DNA of 64,000 bases from Sacculina carcini (taxonomy: Eukaryota; Arthropoda; Thecostraca; Sacculinidae): assembly GCA_916048095.2 (NCBI GenBank), contig OU696581.1:4244445-4308444 (forward strand), written 5' to 3'. The stretch's first letter is position 1, and every line of letters starts with the position of its first letter. The notes below the pieces were generated by a model. It saw only the letters and a program-made list of their open reading frames with translations. It did no database searches and was not told where the DNA came from. Positions 13,511 to 27,220 of this stretch are shown here, in pieces. A program made the position numbers and the translations under genes.

Positions 13511-16257
13511 ATATAAAAGAGATCCTCTGTCTGTCTGTCTGTTTGTCTGTCCCACCCTCCTTGGTCCATTTTCAGTAAGCTGCTACTCGGTAACCACTTG
13601 GTGTACCCGCCAACAATTTATAACATTACGTTGGAAATTTTCTTGTCTACACGATAGGATAAATTTTAAATTTTAAAAATAAAACCAAAAAAGTTATCGC
13701 GGTGAAAAGACAAAATGAACCCTGAAAAATGCGAAAATTTTGGTCAATATTCCCGCATCCACTCCTCATAAACCAGAGATGATACAGCCAAACAGATTAT
13801 ACCACTGTGTACAGAATATTATGTTCTACTCGGTAGGCTATAATTCATATCCAAAAATTAAATATAAAGTATGTAAAAATGACAAAATTTCAGTCTACAT
13901 TCAAAATTATATTTAAGCTCGACGCGTCCGATTTTCTGTACTTTTTTCTCTCTTTCTCAGCAACTAATTATGACACATCTAAATAAATATTACCATCATG
14001 CTGGGAATTTTGTTTTCTACAGCACGGTATAATTTTTAATTTTCCAGAGTGTATTAAAAAAAGTTACGGCGGGCTGAAGTCAAAATGACAAAGTCAAAAA
14101 GGCAAAATTAGCACTGGAAACCGTGAATATTTTGGTAAATATTCCGCTATCTATTCCTCATAATCAGCAATGGTACAGCTATAAAAATTATACTATTGTG
14201 TAGATAATTTTGTGTTCTACAAGAAAAGTTATAATTTATACCCACAAATGATACAAAAAATGTGTAAAATTGGCAAAATTCTCAAATACATCCAAAATTA
14301 CACTTGAACACCGGGTGACTAAAATTAATTCATTTTTCTACCTATTTCTCAGGAACTATTTGTCACACATTACAATAAATTATGCCATCGTGCTAGAAAT
14401 ATCGTTTTCTACAATACGGTATAATTTTTAATTTTCCAAAGTGTATCTGAAGGAAGTTACGGCGGTGTAAAGTCAAAATGTCATGTTGCCAATTTGACAG
14501 CTATTATGCGCACTTGCGATTACACAGGAATATACTACTGTGTAGAAAATTTTGTGTACTACAAGATAAGCTATAATTTATACCCACAAATGATACAAAA
14601 AACGTGTGAAATTGGCAAAATTCTCAAATACATCCAAAATTACACTTGAACACCGGGCGACTACAATTTATTCATTTTTTACGTATTTCTCAGTAACTAT
14701 TTGTCACACGTTAAAACAAAATATAACATCGTGCTAGAAATTTTGTTTTCTACAATACGGTATAATTTTTAATTTTCCAAAGTGTATCTGAAGGAAATTA
14801 CGGCGGTGTAAAATCAAAATGTCATGTTGCCAATTTGACAGCTATTTTGCGCACTTGCGATTACACATGAATATACACTGATTTAATTTCACTGAAGTCC
14901 AATCACAATTTATAATGCATCATATTAGCTCCAAGCATGGATGGTGTGGTTTTATTGCGTACAGTATACTGAATATAAAGGCTTTATTGTCCTCAATATT
15001 TACACATGAATTGTTCCGCACGACGGGCGGGTAAAATGCTACTGGGAACAAAGTAAACTACTGAATTTGACTGTGTAATTTAATTGGTTTAATTTCAAGT
15101 TGCATACGCTTAAGTTGCATAAGGATATGGGTTGTAATATCATGCAATGCCAACTATATGCATATGCTGTTTTAGCGGAAGCATTAATCTGGAATTATAG
15201 AGATGACAGAAAGTTTCATTGTTTTGATAGTGTTACACTTCTGAATTACTACACACGAAAGACGGGTGTGAATTTGAGCAGTGTTGAGGGAAAAAACTTC
15301 GTCAATAATTAAAACAAGAATTTACAAATTTACATTTTTCTGTTGGATAAGCTTTTTGCTTTTTGATTCATTATATTTTATTAATTGTTCCGCACGACGG
15401 GCGGGTTTAAATACGAGGCTGTTCGAGGAAAATATTGTGCCACATCTAAAATAAACACATTCATATTTAGACTTTTCTATTGGTTAATACTTTTTATGGG
15501 TTTACTTTTTTCTTTTTAAATTTGTATCCGTTTTCTTTTATGAATTCAATATTTATTTTACTTTATTAATTGTTCTGCAAAACGGGAGGGCTTCCATGCT
15601 AGATGATGCTAATTTATAAATATATTTTGTAAACATTATGATAAAAAAGGTTAAGTTAATTTTCATTATTTCGTATCTGAATTTTGAATTATTCCGCACG
15701 ACGGGCGGTTTTAAATATGAGGCGGGTTGAGGATAATATTTTGTGAAAATAATATAAAAATATAGAAATTTGGATTTTTATGGGTTTACTCTTTTATTTT
15801 TTAATTCATATTCCTTTTCTCTTATGAATTGAATACAAATTTAATAGTATGAACCGTTCCGCACGACGGGCGGGTTTACATGCTAGAACTTTCATTGTTT
15901 GTTACGTCTTTGTGTTCTGAATTATTCCGCACGACGAGCAGGTTCAAATATGAGGCGGATTGAGGGATAATATTTTGTCAAAGTAAAAACATAAATATTC
16001 ACATTTAGAGTTTTTATTGGTGAACGTATTTACAGATTGAACTTTCAGCGGATCGTATTCGAGCTCTGAATTATTCCGTACGACGGGCGGGTTTCAATAT
16101 GAGGCGGGTCAAGGGATCATATTTTGTCAAAATAAACATAAAAAATGAAATTTAGAATTTTCATTTGATTAGGATATATATGGATTTAATATAATATTTT
16201 TTAATTTGAATTTTTTTATTTATATAATATGAATTTTTTTTCATGAATTGCTCCGCA
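13508..16257 (+). mobile_element. Helitron family 1, plus orientation, 3' end truncated
   Basis: The 5' end is TCTATATAAAAGAGATCC followed by TCTG repeats. Two head repeats of about 340 bp follow (marker cccacaaatgatacaaa at about 14241 and 14581), then a tail block with a hairpin of the ccgcacgacgggcgg type near 15015, 15382, 15690, 15858 and 16080. One internal copy is followed by CTAG (about 15882-15892), so the unit may hold several fused 3' ends. The last hairpin, at about 16250, breaks off after ccgcac and runs into a different sequence. Confidence 0.7.
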
Positions 16258-16276
16258 CACTGAAAGACAGATAATT

Positions 16277-16281
<5 letters not shown>

Positions 16282-16333
<52 letters not shown>
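16282..16333. repeat. (AT)n microsatellite
   Basis: AT tract beside the 3' end of the family 2 Helitron. Short pieces on the two outer flanks (cactgaaaga at about 16257 and tctttcagtg at about 17691) are reverse complements. Confidence 0.95.
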
Positions 16334-16334
<1 letters not shown>

Positions 16335-17601
16335 TAGCGACAAGTTCCGCACTTCGTGCGGTTATGGTCGCTAGTAGATCCGCACTACGTGCGTCTCGAA
16401 AATAACAAGTGTAACCACATATAATTCAATAAGTAGTGTAGGCATATAAAATTCAAGTGTTCATACTCACATTGAGTCGGATACGCGCTTCAACTATTAG
16501 TGCCAAAGGCACGCGAATATTGGTATTATGGTTCTGGTATGTTTAACCAGCCTGCGACAGAATCGCCGTCTGATCATCAAAATGTTGCACAATCCGTGTG
16601 CACGACATTATATAAGTTCGCATCGCACATACAGACGCACACGCATACAAACACTGGCTGCACACGTGTTCGTTCATAGAATTTCGGCACACGGACACAC
16701 ATACCAATACAAAATGCAAAACGGTATCGTGTGTGCAATTCCTGGGAAGAATTGCAAAATTATGCAAGAACAGTTCGCAGAAAAGATGTGGTGGCAATCT
16801 GGCAGGGAAGTTTCTAGCAATCGCTCAACTGAATGACAAAAGTGTGTAGAATAAAGGTAAAAAACAAACACCAATAGAAAAATATATGATAATTACAATA
16901 ACAATATTGGTAAGCTACACATATACACTTGAAAAACGCTTCTGGAACACGCACATGCACGACGATGTACTTAATTAAACACTCCGTTTTACTACGCACT
17001 TTGCACGCCACTGTGCATTTGCAAACGCTCGCTGCAATGCACGTGAGTCATGGTATATCGACACACAGACACACACACCAATATATACATCAGTGTGCCG
17101 TTCTGTACACTGTGTATGTATGTGTGTGTGTGTGTGTACGTGTACCTGTATGTGTATGTGTGTGTGTGTGCATCTATGTCAGTGTGTATGTGTGTGTGTG
17201 TGTGTGCATGTATGTCAGTGTGTATGTGAGTGTGTGTGTGCCTGAGGTGGCAATCTCGCATGGGCGTTTCTAGCAATCGCTCAACTGAATGGCGCAGTGT
17301 GTAGAATAATGGTGAAAAACAAACACCAGTAGAAAAATAAATGTTAATTACAATTACAATATTGGTAAGCTACACATATCCACTCGAAAAACGCCTGTGG
17401 AACACGCACATGCACGACAATGTACTTATTTAAACACTCTGTTTTACTACGCGCTCTGCACGCCACTGGGCATTTGCAAACGCTCGCTGCAATGCACGTG
17501 AGTCATGGCATATCGACACACAGACACACACACCAATATATATACACCAATGTGCCGTTCTGCACACACACTCACACACGTACGTTGAGCTTTATTATTA
17601 T

Positions 17602-17604
<3 letters not shown>
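16334..17604 (-). mobile_element. Helitron family 2, complete non-autonomous copy, 1.27 kb
   Basis: On the minus strand it starts TCTATAATAATAAAGC at 17604, close to the 5' end of the element at 11168, followed by GT-rich DNA. It ends at 16334 with CTAG. The 3' end is elaborate: an inner hairpin CCGCAC-GAA-GTGCGG lies inside an outer palindrome whose arms are CTAGCGAC and GTCGCTAG (16334-16374). A further CGCAC-TAC-GTGCG hairpin follows. Both ends sit in (AT)n. The body has a direct duplication of about 290 bp (about 16800-17090 and 17262-17550). No protein is encoded. Confidence 0.8.
16800..17550. repeat. Direct duplication inside the family 2 Helitron
   Basis: Two diverged copies, about 16800-17090 and 17262-17550, share cgctcaactgaatg, gaaaaacaaacacca, acgcacatgcacgac and gcaaacgctcgctgcaatgc. 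A GT-rich variable tract separates them. Confidence 0.8.
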
Positions 17605-17677
<73 letters not shown>

Positions 17678-17691
17678 ATATATATATATAT
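17605..17691. repeat. (AT)n microsatellite
   Basis: AT tract on the 5' side of the family 2 Helitron. Confidence 0.97.
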
Positions 17692-20180
17692 CTTTCAGTG
17701 TGTATGTATGCTTGAATATGAGGTGATATTATTGCGCGGGCTCAATGGTATAGATCAGGGGCTTCAAACGTAAACGAATCGATGGATCATGTGTATGAAA
17801 TAAAAATGTCTCGCGGGCAGCAACTATAGACAATATGACGTTCAATTTCACCGTGTAGAATGAATTTATATACAAAACTAACGGATTTGACTTCAAGATC
17901 TACAATGGATCGTGTTTGACTTCCATGATATTCATTATATATAATCTGGAATTATAGAGATGACAGAAGGTTTCATTGTTTTGATAGTGTTACACTTCTG
18001 AATTACTACACACGAAGTACGGGTGTGAATTTGAGCAGTGTTGAGAGAAAAAACTTCGACAATAATTAAAACAAGAGTTTACAAATTTGATTTTTCTATT
18101 GGTCGTTTTTCATCAATTTTCATTGTGTTTGTTTCGTGTTTGAGTTCTGAATTATTCCGCACGACGGGCAGCTTTAAATATGAGGCGGGTTGTGGAAAAA
18201 CATGTTTTCTAAATTGAAACATAAATTTCACATTGAGACTTTTATATTGGCTAAAACTTTTCTATGGGTTTGTTTTTCTTTTTCAATTTGCACTAATTTT
18301 TTATGAATTGAATATTGATTTTATTCTATGAACTGTTCCGCACGACGGGCGGGCTTAAATGTATCTATAAAAAGTGGGTTTAAATTATAGCGAGGTGTAT
18401 GATATTTTTCTAGCAGTAAATATTCTAGCGATAAAAGTACAATAGCTCTTGAGCAAATGATGTTGGAAAATTATGTGAACCTTTAAATATATTTTGCGAT
18501 CTGATGATATATGTAGTAGGAACAATACGTAGTAGAATATAGACTGCATAATATAATATCGGCTGTAATATCAAGGGCTGTAATAACGGTGTAATCCAAA
18601 AAATAACAACTGTATGAATATGATGCATTAGTGGAAGCATTAACCGGGAATTATGAGATAATATGATAATGGTGTATAATTATATCGCATTATGCAAAAA
18701 ATGTGAATTTAGCTGCCTTACAGTTTGGTTCCGATACTATATTGACAGTTTGAGAGATAAGTATTGGTGGGCCGCGTGTTTGGGACCCCTGGGGTAGATA
18801 ATCTCATTCTTCTGATTACAAATTATGATCGCATCAGTATATTTTGTGATCACAAACTAATAAGTTAAATCACCTCAGACTAGGCTGAGTGCGGTCAAGA
18901 TTGGATGGTTGGGTTGGGTTGGGTAGGTTTGACTCAGGTTATATTGGGTTTTAATGATAGCGGAAAATATATAAATTTTAGCAATAAATATTATAGCGGC
19001 AAAAGTAAAATAGTACTCAAGCAAATGATATTGGGGAATGATGTTAAGTAATAAATATAGTTTGGAAACATTCTGATGAAAAGATTTCATCATCTTTCAT
19101 TGTTTGTTTCGTGTTTGTGTTCTGAATTATACCACACGACGGGCAGATTTATATATCAGGCTGGTTGAGGGATAATATTTGTCAAAATAAGAACAAAAAT
19201 ATTCACATTTATACTTTTCTATTTGTTAAGATATTTATAGGTTACATTTTTTGGTTTTCAATTTGTATTCATTATATTTTATGGATTTGATATGAATTTT
19301 ATTGTATGAATTGTTCCGCACGACGGGTGGGTTTAAAAAAGTGTTTTTAGATCATTTTTTCAAATGGTTCATTTAAAAAAGGTATTTTTTTAAATAAAAA
19401 TGCTCCGCGGGCAGAAACTATAGACAATAGAACGTTCAATTTACCCTGTAGAATTAATCCATACACAAAACCAATGGATTTGACTTCAAGATGCAGAACG
19501 GATCGTGTTCGAGTTCTGAATTATTCAGCACGACGGGCGGGTTTAAAAATGACTCAGGCGGACTGAGGGGAAATATTTTGTCGAAATAAAAAGAATTAAA
19601 CTTATAATTTTCAATTTATTAATATTTTCATGAGTGTACCCCATTTCATTTTTATTTTTCCATATTTTTTTATGAATTGAATATGAATTTCATGTTATGA
19701 ATTGCTCAGCACAACGGGCGGGTTTTAATGCTATATATATACATAAAGAAGAAATTATCTGTCTGTCTGTGTATGTATGCTTGAATATGAGGTGACATTG
19801 CGCTGGTTCATGGTTCGCTGGTTCAATGATCAGGGGCTTCAAACGCAAACGAAGCGATGGCTCATTTTTATGAAATAAAAATGTCCCGCGGGCAGCAATA
19901 AAACGTTCAATTTCACCGTGAGAATGAATTCATATACAAAACTAATGGATTTGACTTCAAGAACCAGAACGGATGGTGTTCGAGTTCTGAATTATTCCTC
20001 ACGTCGGGCGGGTTTGAATATGAGGCGGGCTGAGTGAAAATATTTTGTCAAAATAAAATTAAAAATAATGAAATTTAGACTTTTTAATTGATTAAGGTTT
20101 TTATGAGTTTGCCTTATTTATTTTTAATTTGCAATATTTTTATGAATTGCCTCGCACAACGGGCGGGTTTTAATGCTATA
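17692..20180 (+). mobile_element. Helitron tail-block unit with the alternative 5' end
   Basis: It starts near the alternative 5' sequence of this family (tgtatgtatgcttgaatatg followed by aggtgatattattgcgc), not with the aaaagagatcc type. It then runs through tail-block DNA with hairpins of the ccgcacgacgggcgg type at about 18153, 18340, 19130, 19317, 19525 and 19705, and internal starts of the same alternative kind at about 19735. It ends at ttttaatgctata, just before a TC start at 20181. Head repeats are absent. Confidence 0.6.
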
Positions 20181-21786
20181 TCTATATATATAAAAGAGAT
20201 CCTCTGTGTGTCTGATATTTTTATATAAAACAATGTTCCGCGTGTGATAAGTTAAATCACCTCAGACTAGGCTGAGAGCGGTCAAGATTGAATGGTTGGG
20301 TTGGGTTGGGTAGGTTTGATTCAGGTTATATTGGGTTTTAATGATAGCGGAAAATATATAAATTTTAACAATAAATATTATAGCGGTAAAAGTGAAATAG
20401 TACTTAAGCAAATGATATTGGGGAATGATGTTAAGTAATAAATATAGTTTGGAAACATTCTGATGAAAAGATTTCATCATCTTTCATTGTTTGTTTCATG
20501 TTTGTGTTCTGAATTATACCACACGACGGGCAGATTTATATATCAGGCGGGTTGAGGGATAATATTTGTCAAAATAAGAACAAAAATATTCACATTTAGA
20601 CTTTTCTATTGGTTAAGATATTTATAGGTTACATTTTTTGGTTTTCAATTTGTATTCATTATATTTTATGGATTTGATATGAATTTTATTGTATGAATTG
20701 TTCCGCACGACGGGTGGGTTTAAAAAAGTGTTTTAGATCATTTTTTCAAATGGTTCATTTAAAAAAGGTAATTTTTTTTAAAAATAAAAATGTTCCGCGG
20801 GCAGCAACTATAGACAATAGAACGTTCAATTTTCCCTGTAGAATTAATCCATACACAAAACCAATGGATTTGACTTCAAATATGAATTTTATTGTATGAA
20901 TTGTTGCGCACGACGGGCGGGTTTAAAAAAAGTGTTTCCATTTTTTAGTTCATTTTTTTCAAATGGTTCATTTAAAAAAAGGTATTTAAAAAAAAATAAA
21001 AATGCTCCGCGGGCAGCAACTATAGACAATTGAACGTTCAATTTACCCTGTAGAATTAATACATACACAAAACCAATGGATTTGACTTCAAGATGCAGAA
21101 CGGATCGTGTTCGAGTTCTGAATTATTCAGCACGACGGGCGGGTTTAAAAATGACTCAGGCGGACTGAGGGGAAATATTTTGTCGAAATAAAAATTATTA
21201 AACTTATAATTTTCAATAGATGAATATTTTTATGAGTAGACCCTATTTCATTTTTATTTTTCCATATTTTTTTATGAATTGAATATGAATTTCATGTTAT
21301 GAATTGCTCCGCACAAAGGGGCGTGTTTTAATGCTATATATATACATAAAGAAGAAATTATCTGTCTGTCTGTGTATGTATGCTTGAATATGAGGTGACA
21401 TAATTGCGCTGGTTCATGGTTCGATGGTTCAATGATCATGTGCTTCAAACGCAAACGAAGCGATGGCTTATTTTTATGAAATAAAAATGTCCCGCGGGCA
21501 GCAATAAAACGTTCAATTTCACCGTGTAGAATGAATTCATATACAAAACTAATGGATTTGACAAGAACCAGTACGGATGGTGTTCGAGTTCTGAATTATT
21601 CCTCACGTCGGGCGGGTTTAAATATGAGGCGGGTTGAGTGAAAATATTTTGTCAAAATAAAATTAAAAATAATGAAATTTAGACTTTTTAATTGATTAAG
21701 GTTTTCATGAGTTTGCCTTATTTATTTTTAATTTTCAATATTTTTATGAATTGCTCCGCACAACGGGCGGGTTTTAATGCTATATA
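20181..21786 (+). mobile_element. Helitron deletion derivative (5' end fused to tail block)
   Basis: A normal 5' end (TC, TATATATATAAAAGAGATCC, tctgtgtgtctg) is kept for only about 35 bp. It then jumps to tail-block sequence near 20215. All head repeats are lost. It ends with gggcgggttttaatgcta at 21785, directly before the next TC start. Confidence 0.65.
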
Positions 21787-23314
21787 TCTATATATATAAA
21801 TGAGATCCTCTGTCTGTGTTTCTGTCTGTCTGTCTGTTTGTCTGTCCCACCATCCTTGGTCCATTTTCAGCAAGCTGCTACTCGGTAACCACTTGGTGTA
21901 CCCGCCAACAATTTATACCATTACGTTGTAAATTTTTTTGTCTACACGATAGGATAAATTTCAAATTTTAAAAATAAAACCAAAAAAAGTTATCGCGGTG
22001 AAAACACAAAATGAACCCTGAAAAATGCGAAAATTGTGGTCAATGCTCCGCCATCTACTCCTCATAAACCAGAAATGGTACAGCCAAACCGATTATACCA
22101 CTGTGTAGAGAATATTCTGTTCTACTCGGTAGGCTATAATTCATATCCAAAAATTAAATATAAAATATGTAAAAATGACAAAATTTCAGTCTACATTCAA
22201 AATTATATTTAAGCTCGACGCGTCCGATTTTCTGTACTTTTTTCTCTATTTCTCAGCAACTAACTATGACACATCTAAATAAATATTACCATCATGCTGG
22301 GAATTTCGTTTTCTACAGCACGGTATAATTTTTAATTTTCCAGAGTGTATTAAAAAAAAGTTACGGCGGTGTGAAGTCAAAATGACAAAGTCAAAAAGGC
22401 AAAATTAGCACTGGAAACCGTGAATATTTTGGTAAATATTCCGCTATCTATTCCTCATAAACCAGCAATGGTACAGCTATAAAATAAGCAATAAAAATAA
22501 TTAAACTTATAATTTTCAATTGATTAATATTTTTATGAGTGTACCCTATTTCATTTTTATTTTTCCATATTTTTTTACGAATTGAATATGAATTTCATGT
22601 TATGAATTGCTCCGCACAACGGGCGGGTTTTAATGCTATATATATATACATAAAGAAGAAATTATCTGTCTGTCTGTGTATGTATGCTTGAATATGAGGT
22701 GACATAATTGCGCTGGTTCATGGTTCGCTGGTTCAATGATCAGGGGCTTCAAACGCAAACGAAGCGATGGCTCATTTTTATGCAATAAAAATGTCCCGCG
22801 GGTAGCAATAAAACGTTCAATTTCACCGTATAGAATGAATTCATATACAAAACTAATGGATTTGACTTCAAGAACCAGAACGGATGGTGTTCGAGTTCTG
22901 AATTATTCCTCACGTCGGGCGGGTTTAAATATGAGGCGGGTTGAGTGAAAATATTTTATCAAAATAAAATTAAAAATAATGAAATTTAGACTTTTTAATT
23001 GATTAAGGTCTTCATGAGTTTGCCTTATTTATTTTTAATTTGCAATATTTTTATGAATTGTTCCGCACAACGGGCGGGTTTTAATGCGGTTTTAATGATA
23101 TATATATACATAAAGAAGAAATTATCTGTCTGTCTATATATGTATGCTTGAATATGAGGTGACATAATTGCGCTGGTTCATGGTTCGCTGGTTCAATGAT
23201 CAGGGGCTTCAAACGCAAACGAAGCGATGGCTCATTTTTATGAAATAAAAATGTCCCGCGGGCAGTTATTCATGTTATGAATTGCTCCGCACAACGGGCG
23301 GGTTTTAATGCTAG
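21787..23314 (+). mobile_element. Helitron family 1, plus, internally rearranged
   Basis: The 5' TC at 21787 is followed by the aaatgagatcc variant and one head-type segment. Near 22479 the sequence jumps from head to tail block. Alternative 5' starts appear at about 22637 and 23095, each after a hairpin. The final hairpin and CTAG (23311-23314) touch the next element's TC with no base between. Confidence 0.7.
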
Positions 23315-26300
23315 TCTATATATATAAAAGAGATCCTCTGTCTGTCTGTCTGTTTGTCTGTCCCACCCTCCTTGGTCACATTTTCAGCAAGCTGCTACTC
23401 GGTAACCACTTGGTGTACCCGCCAACAATTTATACCATTACGTTGTAAATTTTTTTGTCTACACGATAGGATAAATTTCAAATTTTAAAAATAAAACAAA
23501 AAAAAGTTATTGCGGTGAAAACACAAAATGAACCCTGAAAAATGCGAAAATTGTGGTCAATGCTCCGCCATCTACTCCTCATAAACCAGAAATGGTACAG
23601 CCAAACCGCTTATACCACTGTGTAGAGAATATTCTGTTCTACTCGGTAGGCTATAATTCATATCCAAAAATTAAATATAAAATATGTTAAAATGACAAAA
23701 TTTCAGTCTACATTCAAAATTATATTTAAGCTCGACGCGTCCGATTTTCTGTACTTTTTCTCTATTTCTCAGCAACTAACTATGACACATCTAAATAAAT
23801 ATTACCATCATGCTGGGAATTTTGTTTTCTACAGCACGGTATAATTGTTAATTTTCCAAAGTGTATTAAAAAAATGTTACGGCGGTGTGAAGTCAAAATG
23901 ACAAAGTCAAAAATGCAAAATTAGCACTGAAAAACGCGAATATTTTGGTCAATATTCCCCTATCTATTCCTCATAAACCAGCAGAGTTACAGCTATAAAA
24001 ATTATACTATTGTGTAGAGAATTTTGTGTTCTACAAGAAATATTTTAATTTATACCCACAAATGATACCAAAAACGTAAAATTGGCAAAATTCTTAAATA
24101 CATCCAAAATTACACTTGAACACCGGGCGACTAAAATTAATTCATTTTTCTACTATTTCTCAGTAACTATTTGTTACACATAAAAATAAATTATACCATT
24201 GTGCTGGACTTGTTGTCTACAATACGGTATAATTTTTTATTTTCCAAAGTGTATCTGAAGGCAGTCACGGCGGTGTAAATTCAAAAGGACATATTGCCAA
24301 TTTGACAGCTATTATGCGCACTTGCGATTACACAGGAATATACTACTGTGTAGATAATTTTGTGTTCTACAAGATAAGCTATAATTTATACCCACAGAAG
24401 ATACAAAAAACGTGTAAAATTGGCAAAATTCTCAAATACATCCAAAATTACACTTGAACACCGGGCGACTAAAATTAATTCATTTTTCTACTATTTATCA
24501 GTAACTATTCGTTATACATGAAAATAAATTATACCATCGTGCTATAAATTTTGTTTTCTACAATACGGTATAATTTTTAATTTTCCAAAGTGTATCTAAA
24601 GGAAGTTACGGCGATGTAAAGTCAAAATGTCATGTTGCCAATTTGACAGCTATTATGCGCACTTGCGATTACACATGAATATTCACTGATTTAATTTCAC
24701 TGAAGTCCAATCACAATTTACGCACTTGCGATTACACAGGAATATACTATTGTGTAGAGAATTTCGTGTTCTACAATATAAGCTATAATTTATACCCACA
24801 AATGGTACAAAAACGTGTAAAATTGGCAAAATTCTCAAATACATCCAAAATTACACTTGAACACCGGGCGACTAAAATTAATTCATTTTTCTACTATTTC
24901 TCAGTAACTATTTGTTATACATGAAAATAAATTATACCATCGTGCTAGAAATCGTGTTTTCTACAATACGGTATAATTTGTAATTTTCCAAAGGGTATCT
25001 GAAGGAAGTTACGGCGGTGTAAAGTCAAAAGGACATATTGCCAATTTGACAGCTATTATGCGCACTTGCGATTACACAGGAATATACACCGATTAAATTT
25101 CACTGAAGCCCAATCACAATTAAGAATGCATCATATTAGCTCCAAGCATGGATGGTGTGGTTTTATTGCGTACAGTTTAATTAATGCTACACTATACTTA
25201 ATAGAAAGGCTTTATTGTCCTCAATATTTATACATGAATTGTTCCGCACGACGGGCGGGTAAAATGCTACTGGGAACAATGTAAACTACTGAATTTTACT
25301 GTGTAATTTAATTGGTTTAATTTCAAGTTGCATACGCTTGAGTTGCATAAGGATACGGGTTGTAATATCATGCAATGCCAAGTATATGCATATGCTGTTT
25401 TAGAGGAAGCATTAATCTGGAATTATAGAGATGTTTCATTGTTTTGATAGTGTTACACGTCTGAATTACTACACACGAAGGACGGGTGTGAATTTGAGTA
25501 GTGTTGAGGGAAAAACATCGTCAATAATTAAAACAAGAATTTACAAATTTGACTTTTCTATTGGTCGTTTTTCATCAATTTTATTTGTGTTTGTTTCGTG
25601 TTTGAGTTCTGAATTATTCCGCACGACGGGCAGCTTTAAATATGAGGCGGGTTGTGGAAAAACATGTTTTCTAAATTGAAACATAAATTTCACATTTAGA
25701 CTTTTATATTAGCTATAACTTTCCTGTGGGTTTGTTTTTCTTTTTCAATTTGCACTAATTTTTTATGAATTGAATATTAATTTTATTGTATGAATTGTTC
25801 CGCACGACGGGCGGGTTTAAAAAAAGTGTTTCCATTTTTTTGATCATTTTTTCAAATGGTTCATTTAAAAAAGGTATTTTTTTATTAATAAAAATGCTCC
25901 GCGGGCAGCAACTATAGACCATAGAACGTTCAATTTACCCTGTAGAAATAATCCATGCACAAAACCAATGGATTTGACTTCAAGATCCAGAACGGATCGT
26001 GTTCGAGTTCTGAATTATTCAGCACGACGGGCGGGTTTAAAAATGACTCAGGCGGACTGAGGGGGAATATTTTGTCGAAATAAAAATAATTAAACTTATA
26101 ATTTTCAATTGATTAATATTTTTATGAGTGTACCCTATTTCATTTTTATTTTTCCATATTTTTTTATGAATTGAATATGAATTTCATGTTATGAATTGCT
26201 CCGCACGACGGGCGGGTTTTAATGCTGTATATATATACATAAAGAAGAAATTATCTGTCTGTCTGTGTATGTATGCTTGAATATGAGGTGACATAATTGC

Positions 26301-26678
26301 GCTGGTTCATGGTTCGCAGGCTCAATGATCAGGGGCTTCAAACGCAAACGAAGCGATGGCTCATTTTTATGAAATAAAAATGTCCCGCGGGCAGCAATAA
26401 AACGTTCAATTTCACCGTATAGAATGAATTCATATACAAAACTAATGGATTTGACTTCAAGAACCAGAACGGACGGTGTTCGAGTTCTGAATTTTTCCTC
26501 ACGTCGGGCGGGTTTAAATATGAGGCGGGTTGAGTGAAAATATTTTGTCAAAATAAAATTAAAAATAATGAAATTTAGACCTTTTAATTGATTAAGGTTT
26601 TCATGAGTTTGCCTTTTTTATTTTTAATTTGCAATATTTTTATGAATTGCTCCGCACAACGGGCGGGTTTTAATGCTA

Positions 26679-26679
<1 letters not shown>
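23315..26679 (+). mobile_element. Helitron family 1, plus, complete, 3.4 kb
   Basis: 5' TC at 23315 and 3' hairpin plus CTAG at 26676-26679 before an (AT)n tract. The head block has three repeat units (markers at about 24055, 24392 and 24795). The tail block has hairpins at about 25242, 25620, 25799, 26022 and 26198, with an alternative start at about 26225. No protein is encoded. Confidence 0.8.

Positions 26680-26747
<68 letters not shown>
26680..26747. repeat. (AT)n between two convergent Helitron 3' ends
   Basis: AT tract bounded by CTAG of a plus-strand Helitron on the left and CTAG of a minus-strand Helitron on the right. Confidence 0.97.
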
Positions 26748-26748
<1 letters not shown>

Positions 26749-27220
26749 TAGCAATAAAACCCGCCCGTTGTGCGGAACAATTCTTAAAATGAAATTCATG
26801 TTTATTTCATAGAAAAATGAAAATTAAATAAGAAAAAGGGCACACTCATAAAATTGTAATCAATTGAAAAGTCTGAGTTTAATCTTTTTTTTTTTTTTTG
26901 ACAATATATTTTCCCTCAATTTACCTCATAATTAAACCTGCCCGTCGTGCGAAATAATTTAGAAGTCAAACACGATCCGTTCTGGATCTTGAAGTCAAAT
27001 TCGTTTGTTTGGTATATTACTTCATTCTACACGGTGAAATTGAACGTCATATTGTCTATAGTTGCTGCCCGCGGGACATTTTTATTTCATACACATGATC
27101 CATCGCTTCGTTTACGTTTGAAGCCACTTATCTATACCATTGACCCCGCTCAATTATGTCACCTCATATTCAAGCATACATACACACTGACTGACAGATA
27201 ATTTCTTATAAATATATAGA
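26748..27220 (-). mobile_element. Mini-Helitron, 473 bp, minus
   Basis: On the minus strand it starts at 27220 with TCTATATATTTATAAG and aaattatctgtcag, the alternative 5' end. It ends with the hairpin ccgcacaacgggcgg and CTAG at 26748. This is the smallest unit here with both ends intact. It shows that the alternative 5' end plus one tail repeat is enough to be mobilised. Confidence 0.75.

Noticed and set aside
13508..26679. Regular arrays of ccgcacgacgggcgg with spacers, CRISPR-like at first sight
   Set aside because: Spacings vary from under 100 to several hundred bases, spacers are themselves repeated, and the motif is the Helitron 3' hairpin in a eukaryotic context.
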